Below, piece after piece: positions 34,501 through 43,908 of a stretch of 64,000 bases of DNA. The stretch is from Gammaproteobacteria bacterium (GTDB lineage Bacteria; Pseudomonadota; Gammaproteobacteria; Eutrophobiales; Eutrophobiaceae), in NCBI GenBank assembly GCA_004297165.1, contig SCUJ01000006.1, positions 868,001 through 932,000 on the forward strand. Direction: 5' to 3'. Each line of letters starts with the position of its first letter. The first letter of the stretch is position 1. Both the position numbers and the translations under genes were made by a program. The notes under the pieces were generated by a model, which was not told the DNA's origin, did no database searches, and saw only the letters and a list, made by a program, of their open reading frames with translations.

Positions 34501-35760
34501 ATGTTGAGGCTTGCCATGCTGCTGTTTCTGGCCACGGTTCTTGTCCTGCCAGTCGCGGCGCAGGAGGAGGAACTGGGCGGCACGGTCGCGGGTCTGCTCG
34601 AGTACGCCGCCAGGCAAAATCCCGAATACGCGGCGCTGCAAGCGGAGGCCGCGGCGCTGCAAGAACGGATCGCGCCCGCCGGGGCCCTGCCCGATCCGAT
34701 GCTCCGGACGGAATTCATGGACCTCACCCGCTTCGGGGGACGCAGCGACATGGAATCCCTGAGCCGTTACGGCAGCACCCGCATCACCCTCATGCAGGAC
34801 GTCCCCTGGTTCGGCAAACGCGGCTTGAGAACGGCGATCGCCCGAGACGAGGCCGAAGGCGCGGAGGGAATGGCCCGAGGCGGCTGGGCGGACATCGCCG
34901 GCCGGATCAAGATGACCTTCGCCGAGGCCTATTACCTGCAAGGCGATGAAACACTGGCCCGCGAGATCCTTGATCTGCTGGCGCGACTGGAGGACATCGC
35001 GGCGATCCGCTACGGCAACGGTCAGGCCCCCATGCAGGATGTGATCCGCGCGCAAGTGGAACAAACCAATTTACGCAACGAGTTGATCGAGCTGGAGACC
35101 GAGCGCCATCATGCGCATCTGCGCATGAACGCCCTGCTGGCGCGGCCAGGCAACGCCCCGCTCGCCGCGCCGCGGGAACTCCCGCGCCTGCCGTCTCCGG
35201 AGGAACTCGATTTTGCCCTCCTCCAGGATCGGGCGCGCGTCAACAATCCGGAATTGTTTACCGATGAAACCCGCATCCTGGCCGCGGAAAAGACGCGCGA
35301 TCTGACCTACAGGAATCGTTATCCCGATTTCAAAGTCGGCGTCGGGCTCGTGCAGTATCAGACAGACCTCAAGGAATGGGAAATGATGGTCGAGTTCAAC
35401 ATCCCGCTGCAACAGAGGACCCGGCGCGCGCAAGAGGGCGAAGCGGAAGCGATGCTCACGGCGGCCAGGGCCAGGAAATCGGCCACCGAGAACGAGGTGT
35501 CGGCCGAACTCGCGCGTGAGCTGACGCATATCGATACCATGCGCCGCATCGAAACCCTGGTGAGCGAAAGCCTGCTGCCGCAGGCCGAACTGACCTATCA
35601 GGCCGCGCTCGCCGGCTACGAGACCGGCAAGGTCGATTTCGCCACGCTCCTCGAAGCGCAGCAACAGATTCGCGAGGCCCGGCGGAATCGGCTCAAGGCA
35701 CAGACCGATGCACGGATCAGCCTTGCCGCCGTCGAACGACTCGTGGGAGAAGACCTGTGA
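34501..35760 (+). CDS. cusC: Outer-membrane efflux protein of the Cus/Czc type
   Basis: The 419-residue TolC-family protein has a Sec signal (AMLLFLATVLVLPVAAQ) and two structurally repeated halves with long helices. EYAARQNPEYAALQAEAAALQERI and GSTRITLMQDVPWFGKRGL are typical of heavy-metal RND outer-membrane partners. There is no lipobox. The start follows the CusF stop by three bases and the end overlaps the GTG of the adaptor. It forms the outer-membrane exit duct. Confidence 0.87.
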   Translation: MLRLAMLLFLATVLVLPVAAQEEELGGTVAGLLEYAARQNPEYAALQAEAAALQERIAPAGALPDPMLRTEFMDLTRFGGRSDMESLSRYGSTRITLMQDVPWFGKRGLRTAIARDEAEGAEGMARGGWADIAGRIKMTFAEAYYLQGDETLAREILDLLARLEDIAAIRYGNGQAPMQDVIRAQVEQTNLRNELIELETERHHAHLRMNALLARPGNAPLAAPRELPRLPSPEELDFALLQDRARVNNPELFTDETRILAAEKTRDLTYRNRYPDFKVGVGLVQYQTDLKEWEMMVEFNIPLQQRTRRAQEGEAEAMLTAARARKSATENEVSAELARELTHIDTMRRIETLVSESLLPQAELTYQAALAGYETGKVDFATLLEAQQQIREARRNRLKAQTDARISLAAVERLVGEDL

Positions 35761-37334
35761 AAACCAGTTCAGTTTTACTTATCGGTCTTGGCGCGGTCGT
35801 GCTCGCCGCGGGTGGCGGTTACTGGTTTGGACAAATCGCCGGCACACAAAACACGAAAGCCACAGCAGCCGCATCCGAAACACCCACCGCGCAAGAACGC
35901 AAGCCGCTCTACTACCGCAACCCGATGGGCCTGCCCGATACCTCGCCGGTCCCGAAGAAGGACCCGATGGGCATGGACTACATCCCGGTCTACGCGGACG
36001 AACAGGATGAAGGGACTTCGGCAGCCAATCAGATCGCGATCAGCACGGCGAAGGTGCAGATACTCGGCGTGCGTACCGAGGTTGTCCGCAAGCGGGTGTT
36101 GGACAAGCGGGTGCGCGCAGTGGGACGGGTGACGCCAGACGAGCGCCGCACCTTCGTGATCGCACCCAAGTTCGAAGGTTACGTCGCCCGCCTGCATGTA
36201 AATGTCACCGGTCAATCGGTGAACCAGGGACAGGCCCTGTTCGAGGTCTACAGCCCCGAACTGATCTCGGCACAGCGCGAATATGCACTGGCGGCGCAGG
36301 GCGTCGAGTCGCTGCGGGCGGCCGGAGGACCTGCCTTGGAAGGCATGCAACACCTGGCCGAGGCCAGTCTCCTGCGCCTGCGAAACTGGGACATCTCTGC
36401 ACAGGACCTCAAGGCGCTCGCCGCAACCGGCGAAGTCCGGCGGACCCTGACGTTCCGTGCGCCGGCAGCCGGCATCGTCACCGAAAAAATGGCGATCGAA
36501 GGCATGCGGTTCATGCCCGGCGAGACCTTGTTCAAGGTGACGGACCTCACCACCATCTGGGTGGTGGCGGATGTCTTCGAACAGGACATCGGCTCGATCC
36601 GGGCCGGCGCGCAGGCCGGGATCCGGATCAACGCCTATCCGGATAAACAGTTCACCGGCACGATCACCTATGTCTATCCCACGCTTGCCGCGGAGACGCG
36701 AACCGTGCCGGTGCGCATCGAGTTGCCGAACCCCGACCTTTTACTCAAACCGGACATGTACGCGGAGGTGGAGTTGCCGGCAGGGACAGGCATCCAGGTT
36801 CTTTCTGTGCCGACCTCTGCCGTGATCGACAGCGGCGCCCGGCGCATCGTGCTGATCGAGACCGGCGCGGGCCGTTACGAGCCGCGCGAAGTCCGGCTCG
36901 GGCAGCGCAGCGACAGCCATGTCGAGGTCATCGAAGGCGTGAACGAGGGCGAGGACGTCGTCGTGACCGCCAATTTCCTCATCGACGCGGAGAGCAACCT
37001 CAAGGCGACCTTCAGCGGGTTCGGTGATACGACCACAGGTGCCCCCCCCGCGACAGGGATGCCCATGGATAGACCTGTTATCCATGAAGGCGAAGGCACG
37101 GTGATCGGCGTAAACAACGAGGCAAAATCGATCACCCTCAGGCATGCCCCCATCGCCAGTCTCAACTGGCCGGCGATGACCATGGATTTTGCAGTGGCGG
37201 ACGCCGGGCTGTTATCCGGCCTCGAGACCGGGGCATCGGTTACATTCGAATTTCATGAAGGGCAGCCGGGTGAATGGGTTATCACCTCGATTGCCGAAAA
37301 TCAGGCCTCGGCGACACCCCACACCGATCACTGA
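35757..37334 (+). CDS. cusB: CusB-type RND adaptor fused to a CusF domain
   Basis: The 525-residue adaptor has a GTG start within the upstream stop overlap. After an N-terminal membrane helix comes a heavy-metal-binding motif (YYRNPMGLPDTSPVPKKDPMGMDYIPVY), then lipoyl, helical hairpin and beta-barrel domains (about 110-430). The last 90 residues repeat a CusF fold (GEGTVIGVNNEAKSITLRHA, LNWPAMTMDFAVAD), so metal delivery and pump adaptor are in one chain. The fusion is known in some Cus-like systems. Confidence 0.9.
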   Translation: MKTSSVLLIGLGAVVLAAGGGYWFGQIAGTQNTKATAAASETPTAQERKPLYYRNPMGLPDTSPVPKKDPMGMDYIPVYADEQDEGTSAANQIAISTAKVQILGVRTEVVRKRVLDKRVRAVGRVTPDERRTFVIAPKFEGYVARLHVNVTGQSVNQGQALFEVYSPELISAQREYALAAQGVESLRAAGGPALEGMQHLAEASLLRLRNWDISAQDLKALAATGEVRRTLTFRAPAAGIVTEKMAIEGMRFMPGETLFKVTDLTTIWVVADVFEQDIGSIRAGAQAGIRINAYPDKQFTGTITYVYPTLAAETRTVPVRIELPNPDLLLKPDMYAEVELPAGTGIQVLSVPTSAVIDSGARRIVLIETGAGRYEPREVRLGQRSDSHVEVIEGVNEGEDVVVTANFLIDAESNLKATFSGFGDTTTGAPPATGMPMDRPVIHEGEGTVIGVNNEAKSITLRHAPIASLNWPAMTMDFAVADAGLLSGLETGASVTFEFHEGQPGEWVITSIAENQASATPHTDH

Positions 37335-37345
37335 CGGTTTACGCC

Positions 37346-40300
37346 ATGCTCGCAAAAGTCATCGAGTGGTCGGTCCGCAACCGTTTCCTGGTCCTTCTCG
37401 CCACCCTGTTCATCGTCTTCGGCGGCGTCATCGCCGTCATGCAGACGCCGCTGGATGCCCTGCCCGATCTCTCCGATGTCCAGGTCATCGTCTACACCGA
37501 ATATCCCGGCCAGGCCCCGCAGGTGGTCGAGGACCAGGTGACCTACCCGCTGACCACGGCAATGCTGTCGGTGCCGAGATCCAGGGTGGTCCGCGGGTTC
37601 TCCTTCTTCGGCGCCTCCTTCGTTTACATCATCTTCGATGACGGCACGGATATCTATTGGGCCCGCTCGCGCGTCCTGGAGTATCTCAATTTCGCCGCCG
37701 GCCGGATGCCAAAAGGCGTTGTCCCGCAACTCGGACCGGACGCGACCGGGGTCGGTTGGGTCTATCAATATGTTGTCCTCGCCAAAGACCGGTCCCTCGC
37801 CGAACTGCGCACCCTCCAGGACTGGTACCTGCGTTACCAGTTGACCAAGGCCCCCGGCGTTGCCGAGGTGGCCTCCATCGGCGGCTTCGTGCAGACCTAT
37901 CAGGTCACCGTCGATCCGGTGAAACTGCGGGCCTACGGGATACCGCTGGCCAGGGTGTCCCAGGTCATCCGCGACTCCAATCGCGACGTCGGGGGGCGCG
38001 TGGTCGAGATGGCCGAGACCGAATACATGGTGCGCGGCAGGGGTTATCTGCGCAATTCCGCGGATATCGAGAACCTCGTCGTTAAATCGGACCGGGGCAC
38101 CCCGGTGTTGATCCGCGATATCGCCCAGGTCGAACTCGCGCCCGACGAGCGCCGCGGCCTGACAGAACTCAACGGCGAGGGCGAGGTGGTGTCCGGCATC
38201 GCGATGGCGCGTTACGGACAGAATGCGCTGGAGGTGATCCACAATCTGAAGGAAAAGATCGGCGAGATCGCCTCCGGGCTGCCGGAGGGCGTCCGGATCG
38301 AAACCGTCTACGATCGCTCCGAGTTGATCCACCGCGCCATCGACACGCTGAAGCGCACCCTGACGGAAGAAAGCGCGATCGTCGCACTGGTCTGCATCGT
38401 CTTCCTGCTCCATGTGCGCAGCGCCCTGGTGGCGATCCTCATGCTGCCGGTCGGCATCCTGATCGCCTTCATCTGCATGCGGCTCATGGGAATAAACTCC
38501 AACCTGATGAGCCTCGGCGGGATCGCCATCGCCATCGGCGCGATGATCGACGCGGCCATCGTGATGATCGAGAATGCCCACAAGCACCTCGAGCGGCTGC
38601 CGCCCGGCCACGCGCACGCCGATCGGATCGAGGCGATGGTCGCGGCCTGCAAGGAGGTGGGCCCGGCCCTATTCTTCTCGCTATTGATCATCACCGTATC
38701 CTTCCTCCCGGTCTTCACCCTCGAGGCCCAGGAGGGCCGCCTGTTCGCGCCGCTGGCCTACACCAAGACCTTCGCCATGGCCGGCGCCGCCTTACTCTCG
38801 ATTACGCTCGTGCCCGTGCTGATGACCTTGTTCATCCACGGCAGAATCCTCCCCGAGTCCAGAAATCCGGTGAATCGTTTCCTGATCTGGTGTTATCGCC
38901 CGCTCATCGCCGGCGTGTTGCGCTGGAAGATAACGACCATCCTTGCGTCTTTAATCATCCTCGCGGCATCCATCCACCCGTTGCGGCAACTCGGTTCCGA
39001 GTTCATGCCCACCCTGAACGAAGGGACGCTCTTCTACATGCCCACCTCGCTGCCGGGGATGTCGATCACCAAGGCGGCGGAGGTCCTGCAGATTCAGAAC
39101 CGAATCATCAAGGGTTTCCCGGAGGTGGCCTCGGTCTGGGGCAAGGCGGGACGCGCCAACACCGCCACCGACCCGGCGCCGACCGAGATGTTCGAGACCG
39201 TCATCAATCTGAAACCGGAGTCCGAATGGCGGCCGGGCATGACCACCGACAAGTTGATCGCAGAACTGGACCAGGCCTTGCAATTTCCGGGGATCGCCAA
39301 CTCCTGGACCATGCCCATCAAGGCGCGAATCGACATGCTCTCCACCGGCATCCGCACCCCTATCGGGATCAAGGTCTTCGGCAAGGATCTCGCCGGGATG
39401 GAGCGCCTGGCCAAGGAGATCGAGGCGGTCGTCCGGACCGTACCCGGCACGACCAGCGCCTTCGCCGAACGGATCACCGGCGGCTTCTACCTTGACATCG
39501 AGCCGGACCGCGAGCAACTGGCCCGCTACGGCCTGGCCGTAGGCGATCTGCTGGTGGTCATCGGCACGGCGCTCGGCGGCGAGATGGTCACGACCATGGT
39601 CGAGGGGCGCGAGCGTTACGGCGTCACCGTGCGCTACCCCCGTGAACTGCGCGCCGATCCCGAGCAGATCGCCCGCGAGGTGCTGGTGCCTACGATGGAC
39701 GGGGCGATGGTGCCGCTCGGCCAGGTGGCAAAGGTTGGCGTGGCCAAGGGCGCGCCCTCCATACGCACGGAGAACGCGCTGCTTTCCGCCTATATCTACG
39801 TGGACATCCGCGGCCGCGACATCGGCGGTTACGTCGCCGACGCCAAACGGGCAGTTGCCGATCGCGTCAAGTTCCCCTCCGGCTACTACGTGACCTGGAG
39901 CGGTCAGTTCGAATACATGGAACGGGCGATTGCGAGGATGAAGATCGTCGTGCCGGCCACGTTGCTCACCATCTTCCTGTTGCTCTATCTCAATTTCAGA
40001 CGCATGACCGAGACCCTGATTGTCATGCTCTCGGTGCCCTTCGCCCTGGTCGGCGGCGTCTGGCTGATGTGGCACCTCGGCTATAACCTGTCGGTCGCCG
40101 CCGGCGTCGGCTTCATCGCGCTCGCGGGCGTCGCGGCGGAAACGGGCGTCGTCATGCTGATCTACATCGATCACGCCTGGGAGAAGGTGAAATCGCTACA
40201 GCGGGTCGAGGGCCGGTCGCCGGTGCTGACTGATCTCTACGCGGCCATCATGGAAGGCGCGGTCGATAGGGTCCGGCCGAAGATGATGACCGTGGTCGCC

Positions 40301-40480
40301 ATCATGGCCGGTCTCTTGCCGATCATGTGGGGCACGGGGACCGGCTCGGAGGTGATGCGCCGCATCGCCGCGCCCATGGTCGGCGGCATGATCTCCTCGA
40401 CCGTGCTGACCCTGGTGGTGATACCCGCTATTTATGCGCTGGTCAAACAGTGGCGGCTGCGACGGGGGATGGAACAATGA
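37346..40480 (+). CDS. cusA: Heavy-metal efflux RND transporter (CusA/CzcA)
   Basis: The 1044-residue inner-membrane pump has the HME-RND N-terminus (VIEWSVRNRFLVLLATLFIVFGG), about 12 helices and two large periplasmic domains. GGIAIAIGAMIDAAIVMIEN is the transmembrane-4 proton relay with its Asp. The Met-rich FMPTLNEGTLFYMPTSLPGMS region resembles CusA more than CzcA, consistent with Cu(I)/Ag(I). It ends with ATGA overlapping the next gene. Confidence 0.93.
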   Translation: MLAKVIEWSVRNRFLVLLATLFIVFGGVIAVMQTPLDALPDLSDVQVIVYTEYPGQAPQVVEDQVTYPLTTAMLSVPRSRVVRGFSFFGASFVYIIFDDGTDIYWARSRVLEYLNFAAGRMPKGVVPQLGPDATGVGWVYQYVVLAKDRSLAELRTLQDWYLRYQLTKAPGVAEVASIGGFVQTYQVTVDPVKLRAYGIPLARVSQVIRDSNRDVGGRVVEMAETEYMVRGRGYLRNSADIENLVVKSDRGTPVLIRDIAQVELAPDERRGLTELNGEGEVVSGIAMARYGQNALEVIHNLKEKIGEIASGLPEGVRIETVYDRSELIHRAIDTLKRTLTEESAIVALVCIVFLLHVRSALVAILMLPVGILIAFICMRLMGINSNLMSLGGIAIAIGAMIDAAIVMIENAHKHLERLPPGHAHADRIEAMVAACKEVGPALFFSLLIITVSFLPVFTLEAQEGRLFAPLAYTKTFAMAGAALLSITLVPVLMTLFIHGRILPESRNPVNRFLIWCYRPLIAGVLRWKITTILASLIILAASIHPLRQLGSEFMPTLNEGTLFYMPTSLPGMSITKAAEVLQIQNRIIKGFPEVASVWGKAGRANTATDPAPTEMFETVINLKPESEWRPGMTTDKLIAELDQALQFPGIANSWTMPIKARIDMLSTGIRTPIGIKVFGKDLAGMERLAKEIEAVVRTVPGTTSAFAERITGGFYLDIEPDREQLARYGLAVGDLLVVIGTALGGEMVTTMVEGRERYGVTVRYPRELRADPEQIAREVLVPTMDGAMVPLGQVAKVGVAKGAPSIRTENALLSAYIYVDIRGRDIGGYVADAKRAVADRVKFPSGYYVTWSGQFEYMERAIARMKIVVPATLLTIFLLLYLNFRRMTETLIVMLSVPFALVGGVWLMWHLGYNLSVAAGVGFIALAGVAAETGVVMLIYIDHAWEKVKSLQRVEGRSPVLTDLYAAIMEGAVDRVRPKMMTVVAIMAGLLPIMWGTGTGSEVMRRIAAPMVGGMISSTVLTLVVIPAIYALVKQWRLRRGMEQ

Positions 40481-40953
40481 TATCACCTGCTGTGTCGAAC
40501 AGCACCCGTCTCCAGGCCGACCACTTCGAATACCGCGGATACATGGCGCGCGTTGAGTCATCCCCGGGACCCGACAATGGCCACCGGCAGGGGCGCTCTG
40601 TCATGCACTGCGAGGATATCCGGAGAGCCATCGAACACGGCGATCACTGCGACTGCAAGGTGCTGGCGCTCGCTGCGGGATGCGATCCGCGACGCATCGA
40701 TTACAGCTATTGCCTGAATGTCCTGCAGAAACGGTGGATCATGGAGTGCAACCACGGTTGCAAGGTTGAAGCGGCCGTTACGGCGGACGCGTCGAAGCTC
40801 CACGACATCGGCTCGCTTGACCCCGTGAAGGCTATCCTGATCTCGAATCTGACCTGTATTGGAGCCAGGAAAAGAATTAGTGACTCCTTACAGAAATGTA
40901 ATCGGGGCGTCATGCATCGGACAGTGTCGCAGGAGCAGAATGGAGGCGAATGA
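40477..40953 (+). CDS. Cys-rich protein of unknown function in the copper operon
   Basis: The 158-residue protein has nine Cys, several in clusters (MHCEDI, DHCDCKVLALAAGC, YCLNVL, MECNHGCKV). No signal peptide is seen. Its ATG overlaps the cusA stop (ATGA), evidence of translational coupling. No family recognised. The Cys clusters suggest a cytoplasmic copper-binding or sensing role. A pseudogene cannot be ruled out because the second half lacks clear conserved features. Confidence 0.55.
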   Translation: MISPAVSNSTRLQADHFEYRGYMARVESSPGPDNGHRQGRSVMHCEDIRRAIEHGDHCDCKVLALAAGCDPRRIDYSYCLNVLQKRWIMECNHGCKVEAAVTADASKLHDIGSLDPVKAILISNLTCIGARKRISDSLQKCNRGVMHRTVSQEQNGGE

Positions 40954-40981
40954 AAGATCCACAATTACCAGGAGAATGACC

Positions 40982-41236
40982 ATGAAACCGCGATCCGTAA
41001 TTTCCGCTGTCCTGTTCATAACAGTCTCCCTCATTTCTGCCGGTATCCATGCCGCGGACGACAAAAAGGAACAACCTGCCGCTGAAGCAAGGAGTGAGAA
41101 AGTTCTCAGGCGGCACTCCCACCAATGGGAAAAAATCAGAGTCCGGGAGAGCACCTCCGCAGAGGCTGACGTGTCCGACGAGAAAAGCCGTGTCCAGGAC
41201 CGGACCAAACATTTTCACCCGCGAGACAAGCGATAA
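40982..41236 (+). CDS. Small secreted protein of the copper operon (84 aa)
   Basis: AGGAG lies seven bases before the chosen ATG. A clear signal peptide (SVISAVLFITVSLISAGIHAADD) is followed by a charged mature part of about 60 residues with His (LRRHSHQWEKIRV, KHFHPRDKR). No family recognised. It is probably periplasmic; the His residues and position hint at metal binding. Confidence 0.65.
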   Translation: MKPRSVISAVLFITVSLISAGIHAADDKKEQPAAEARSEKVLRRHSHQWEKIRVRESTSAEADVSDEKSRVQDRTKHFHPRDKR

Positions 41237-41252
41237 GGAGGCGAGGCTGGCG

Positions 41253-41945
41253 ATGAACAAACTACTGCCGGGCATATTGGTGGCGGTCGCTATCGGCGCA
41301 GTCGCCGGTAGCATAATCATTGGCGCCGGCATCATCGATGCAGGGGCGGATACGCCACACGGGCCTTTGATCCACCAGGCGCTGGCCTTCGCCCGCGAGC
41401 GCTCCATCGCCAGGCGTATCGCCGACCTCAAGGAACCGGAGGATTTTACCGAACCGGAGCGGATTCGACGCGGGGCTGGCAATTACGCGGCGATGTGCGT
41501 GAACTGCCACTTGGCGCCGGAAATGGAGGACTCGGAAATCCGCCAGGGGATGTATCCAGCGCCGCCCAATCTGGCGGCAAGACCCGATCTCACTCAAGCC
41601 AGAAATGCAGTACGCGATTTCTGGATCATCAAACATGGCATCAAGTCCACCGGCATGCCTGCCTGGTCCAAGGGGGGCATGGAAGATGCCGTCATCTGGG
41701 ATCTGGCAGCCTTCCTGCAGCGATTGTCACATCTTTCAAAGGATGACTATGACCTGCTGGTGACGGCCAGTGACGGTCATTCCCATGGCGGGTTGGCAGG
41801 AGATGAGCATGGGCATGATGAACAAGCGACGGATCACGGAACTCCGGAACCCGCGCCTGCCGTCAATTCCGCAAACGATGTGCAAAAAGAGCAAAACCAC
41901 GACCCTGACCACGACGCTCATGAACATGATGATCACGAACATTAG
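41253..41945 (+). CDS. Membrane-anchored cytochrome c with His/Asp-rich metal-binding tail
   Basis: The 230-residue protein has an N-terminal helix (LLPGILVAVAIGAVAGSIII) and a haem c domain with CVNCH at residues 82-86 and a distal Met in KSTGMPAW. The last 60 residues are rich in His and Asp (DGHSHGG...DEHGHDEQ...DPDHDAHEHDDHEH). It probably accepts electrons in the periplasm and binds metal through its tail. Its TAG stop is the first codon of the MITE at 41943. It is the last gene of the copper operon. Confidence 0.82.
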   Translation: MNKLLPGILVAVAIGAVAGSIIIGAGIIDAGADTPHGPLIHQALAFARERSIARRIADLKEPEDFTEPERIRRGAGNYAAMCVNCHLAPEMEDSEIRQGMYPAPPNLAARPDLTQARNAVRDFWIIKHGIKSTGMPAWSKGGMEDAVIWDLAAFLQRLSHLSKDDYDLLVTASDGHSHGGLAGDEHGHDEQATDHGTPEPAPAVNSANDVQKEQNHDPDHDAHEHDDHEH

Positions 41946-42080
41946 GGAAGCTCTGAATAAGTACCAATTCCCATTGGTCGTCTTTCCGGCGAAAGCCGGA
42001 ATCCAGTCAATAACAATTGATAACTGGATGCCGGGTCAAGCCCGGCAAGACGGGATAGACACTTATGCAGAACTTCCTTA
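41943..42080. mobile_element. MITE copy 2 (138 bp)
   Basis: Terminal inverted repeats TAGGGAAGCTCTGAATAAGT and ACTTATGCAGAACTTCCTTA match at 17 of 20 positions. TA at both ends fits Tc1/IS630-type mobilisation. The interior holds CCGGCGAAAGCCGG and GCCGGGTCAAGCCCGGC hairpins. It is in inverted orientation to copy 1 and provides the stop codon of the cytochrome gene. Confidence 0.8.
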
Positions 42081-42135
42081 GATGAAATTCGCCGTCCAAA
42101 TATCGGATGTTCCATGACGGCTGTGATTGATTATA

Positions 42136-42876
42136 ATGCGTTCCATGCACGCTGCTCACAAACGCCGGCATCGCTCAAATAGGCTGCTTTCCTGCCTCCT
42201 TGCAATCTCGTCTGTAATTCCGGCCCTGACCCTGGCCGAGCCAGCGCAATTCGAAGCGCTCAGTCAACAAGTGGCGAACCTCGAACAACGGGTGGAGCGG
42301 GTGCGCGATGTGGAGTCCATTGAGGTCCTGATCTCCGCGTACGGTTATTATCTCGACAAGGCCCTCTGGGATCAGGTTACGGACCTGTTCATCGAGGATG
42401 GCACACTGGAGATCTCGCTGCGCGGCGTCTATCGGGGCAAACCCAGCATCCGCAAGGCCATGGAACTCTTCGGACCGCAGGGTCTGCAACAGGATCACCT
42501 GCACAACCATATCCAGATGCAGCCGCTCATCACCATCGCGGATGATGGCCTGACCGCCCGCTCACGGCATCGAGCCGTAAGCCAGCTTGGGACCTTCGGG
42601 CGGGACGGCGTGCTGGGCGGCGGCGTCTATGAGAATGAGTACGTGAAGGAGAACGGGGTGTGGAAGTTCAAGAGCGACCATGTCTACACGACCTTCTTTG
42701 CCATGTATTCAAACGGCTTCACCGGCGGACGCGCGGCGCCCAAGCCCAGCGCGGACATCCCGCCCGATAGTCCGTCGACGGTGATCTATGAGGCCTATCC
42801 GGGGGCTCATCTCCCGGCCTTTCATTATCGACATCCCGTAACCGGCAAGGCCATTCCGTATGTTGATGCAAACTGA
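42136..42876 (+). CDS. Secreted SnoaL-like (NTF2-fold) protein
   Basis: The protein has about 246 residues. A signal peptide (RLLSCLLAISSVIPALTLA) is followed by a short coiled segment and an NTF2/SnoaL domain: VESIEVLISAYGYYLDKALWDQVTDLF and GGGVYENEYVKENGVWKFKSDH. Such domains hydrolyse or isomerise small polycyclic or phenolic molecules, or just bind them. An ATG three codons downstream is also possible; ribosome site weak. The next gene is a paralogue. Confidence 0.8.
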   Translation: MRSMHAAHKRRHRSNRLLSCLLAISSVIPALTLAEPAQFEALSQQVANLEQRVERVRDVESIEVLISAYGYYLDKALWDQVTDLFIEDGTLEISLRGVYRGKPSIRKAMELFGPQGLQQDHLHNHIQMQPLITIADDGLTARSRHRAVSQLGTFGRDGVLGGGVYENEYVKENGVWKFKSDHVYTTFFAMYSNGFTGGRAAPKPSADIPPDSPSTVIYEAYPGAHLPAFHYRHPVTGKAIPYVDAN

Positions 42877-42929
42877 ATATCCCTCGATGATAATTCGGGA
42901 AATAAATATGCAGTCGGCTGAAAGCCGAT

Positions 42930-43098
42930 TGAAAAACTTCCCTTCGCCCTCCGGGAGACGACTACATGGATGTAGTCGGTTGGCCGCGCCGGGAGCATGC
43001 GGCCCGAGGGCCGGGGATGAGGGAAATTCAATCACTGACACACCGCTTTCCCTCACCCGCCGCTTCGCGGCGGCCTCTCCCGGGGGGAGAGGCGAAAA
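42930..43098. repeat. Dispersed hairpin-rich repeat preceding a SnoaL-like gene
   Basis: The segment has perfect hairpins: CTACATGGATGTAG near 42961, CCGCCGC/GCGGCGG at 43057-43073 and CCTCTCCC/GGGAGAGG at 43074-43092. It resembles the CCCTCTCCCGGAGGGAGAGGG-type repeats found across proteobacterial genomes. It lies between two paralogous genes and keeps the reading frame of the second one open. Confidence 0.6.
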
Positions 43099-43108
43099 CT
43101 GCTCACGC

Positions 43109-43849
43109 TTGCTCAGAGCATACTTAATCTCTGGCTGCCTGCTAATCTCCGGTATTCCCTGCGCATCGACAGCCCAGGAGAGCAGCACTGCGCCCAGTCT
43201 TGCCGATCTGGAGCGCGACGCCACCGCCATCGAGCAGCGTCTGCAACGGCAGGAGGACATCGCCGCCATCGAAAACCTGCAACGCAGTTACGGTTTTTTC
43301 TTCGACAAGGCCCTGTGGCAGGAGGCCGCCGATCTCTTCACGGCAAATGGCCGAATCGAGATCGCAGGAGTTGGCAGTTTCACTGGCCACGAACGCGTGC
43401 TGGCCTATCTGCAATCGCTGGGACAGGAAGGCCCCCAACACGGCCGGTTGCTCGATCACATCCTCTTGCAGCCGGTCGTTACCGTGGCCGAGGATGGCAA
43501 GACCGCCAAGGGTCGCTGGCATCTGCTGGCACAGGGTGGTTCCCTGACCCCGGCGGATGACCCTGGCCTCTCAATGGTGGCGACCGAAGATAACAAACCC
43601 GTCGGCTATGTCGGTTCGGGAATTTACGAGAATGACTACGTCAAGGAAGATGGAATCTGGAAGATCAGCGCCCTGCGCCTCTTCCCCCGGATGACGGCCC
43701 GGGATACCGAAGGTTGGGCTAAGTCTGCCATCCCACAATCGCTCCCAGCCACGCCTCTCACACCGGATGAGGCGACGACCTCCACCCATGAGCCCTACCC
43801 TGGGACATCCATCCCGCCGGTGCATTATCCCCATCCGGCCAGAGACTGA
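43109..43849 (+). CDS. Secreted SnoaL-like (NTF2-fold) protein, paralogue
   Basis: The protein has about 246 residues from a proposed TTG start at 43109, which gives a proper signal peptide (LLRAYLISGCLLISGIPCASTAQ). The frame is open to ATG 42908, but that extension is coded by the repeat and is unlike a real N-terminus. The domain includes AIENLQRSYGFFFDKALWQEAADLF and GSGIYENDYVKEDGIWKISALR, parallel to the upstream gene. Role as for the paralogue; substrate unknown. Confidence 0.75.
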   Translation: MLRAYLISGCLLISGIPCASTAQESSTAPSLADLERDATAIEQRLQRQEDIAAIENLQRSYGFFFDKALWQEAADLFTANGRIEIAGVGSFTGHERVLAYLQSLGQEGPQHGRLLDHILLQPVVTVAEDGKTAKGRWHLLAQGGSLTPADDPGLSMVATEDNKPVGYVGSGIYENDYVKEDGIWKISALRLFPRMTARDTEGWAKSAIPQSLPATPLTPDEATTSTHEPYPGTSIPPVHYPHPARD

Positions 43850-43908
43850 GTTACCCCTCATCTGTAACGCGAGGGTTAATTAGGTACCCCGATCACGCGT
43901 CAACGTGA

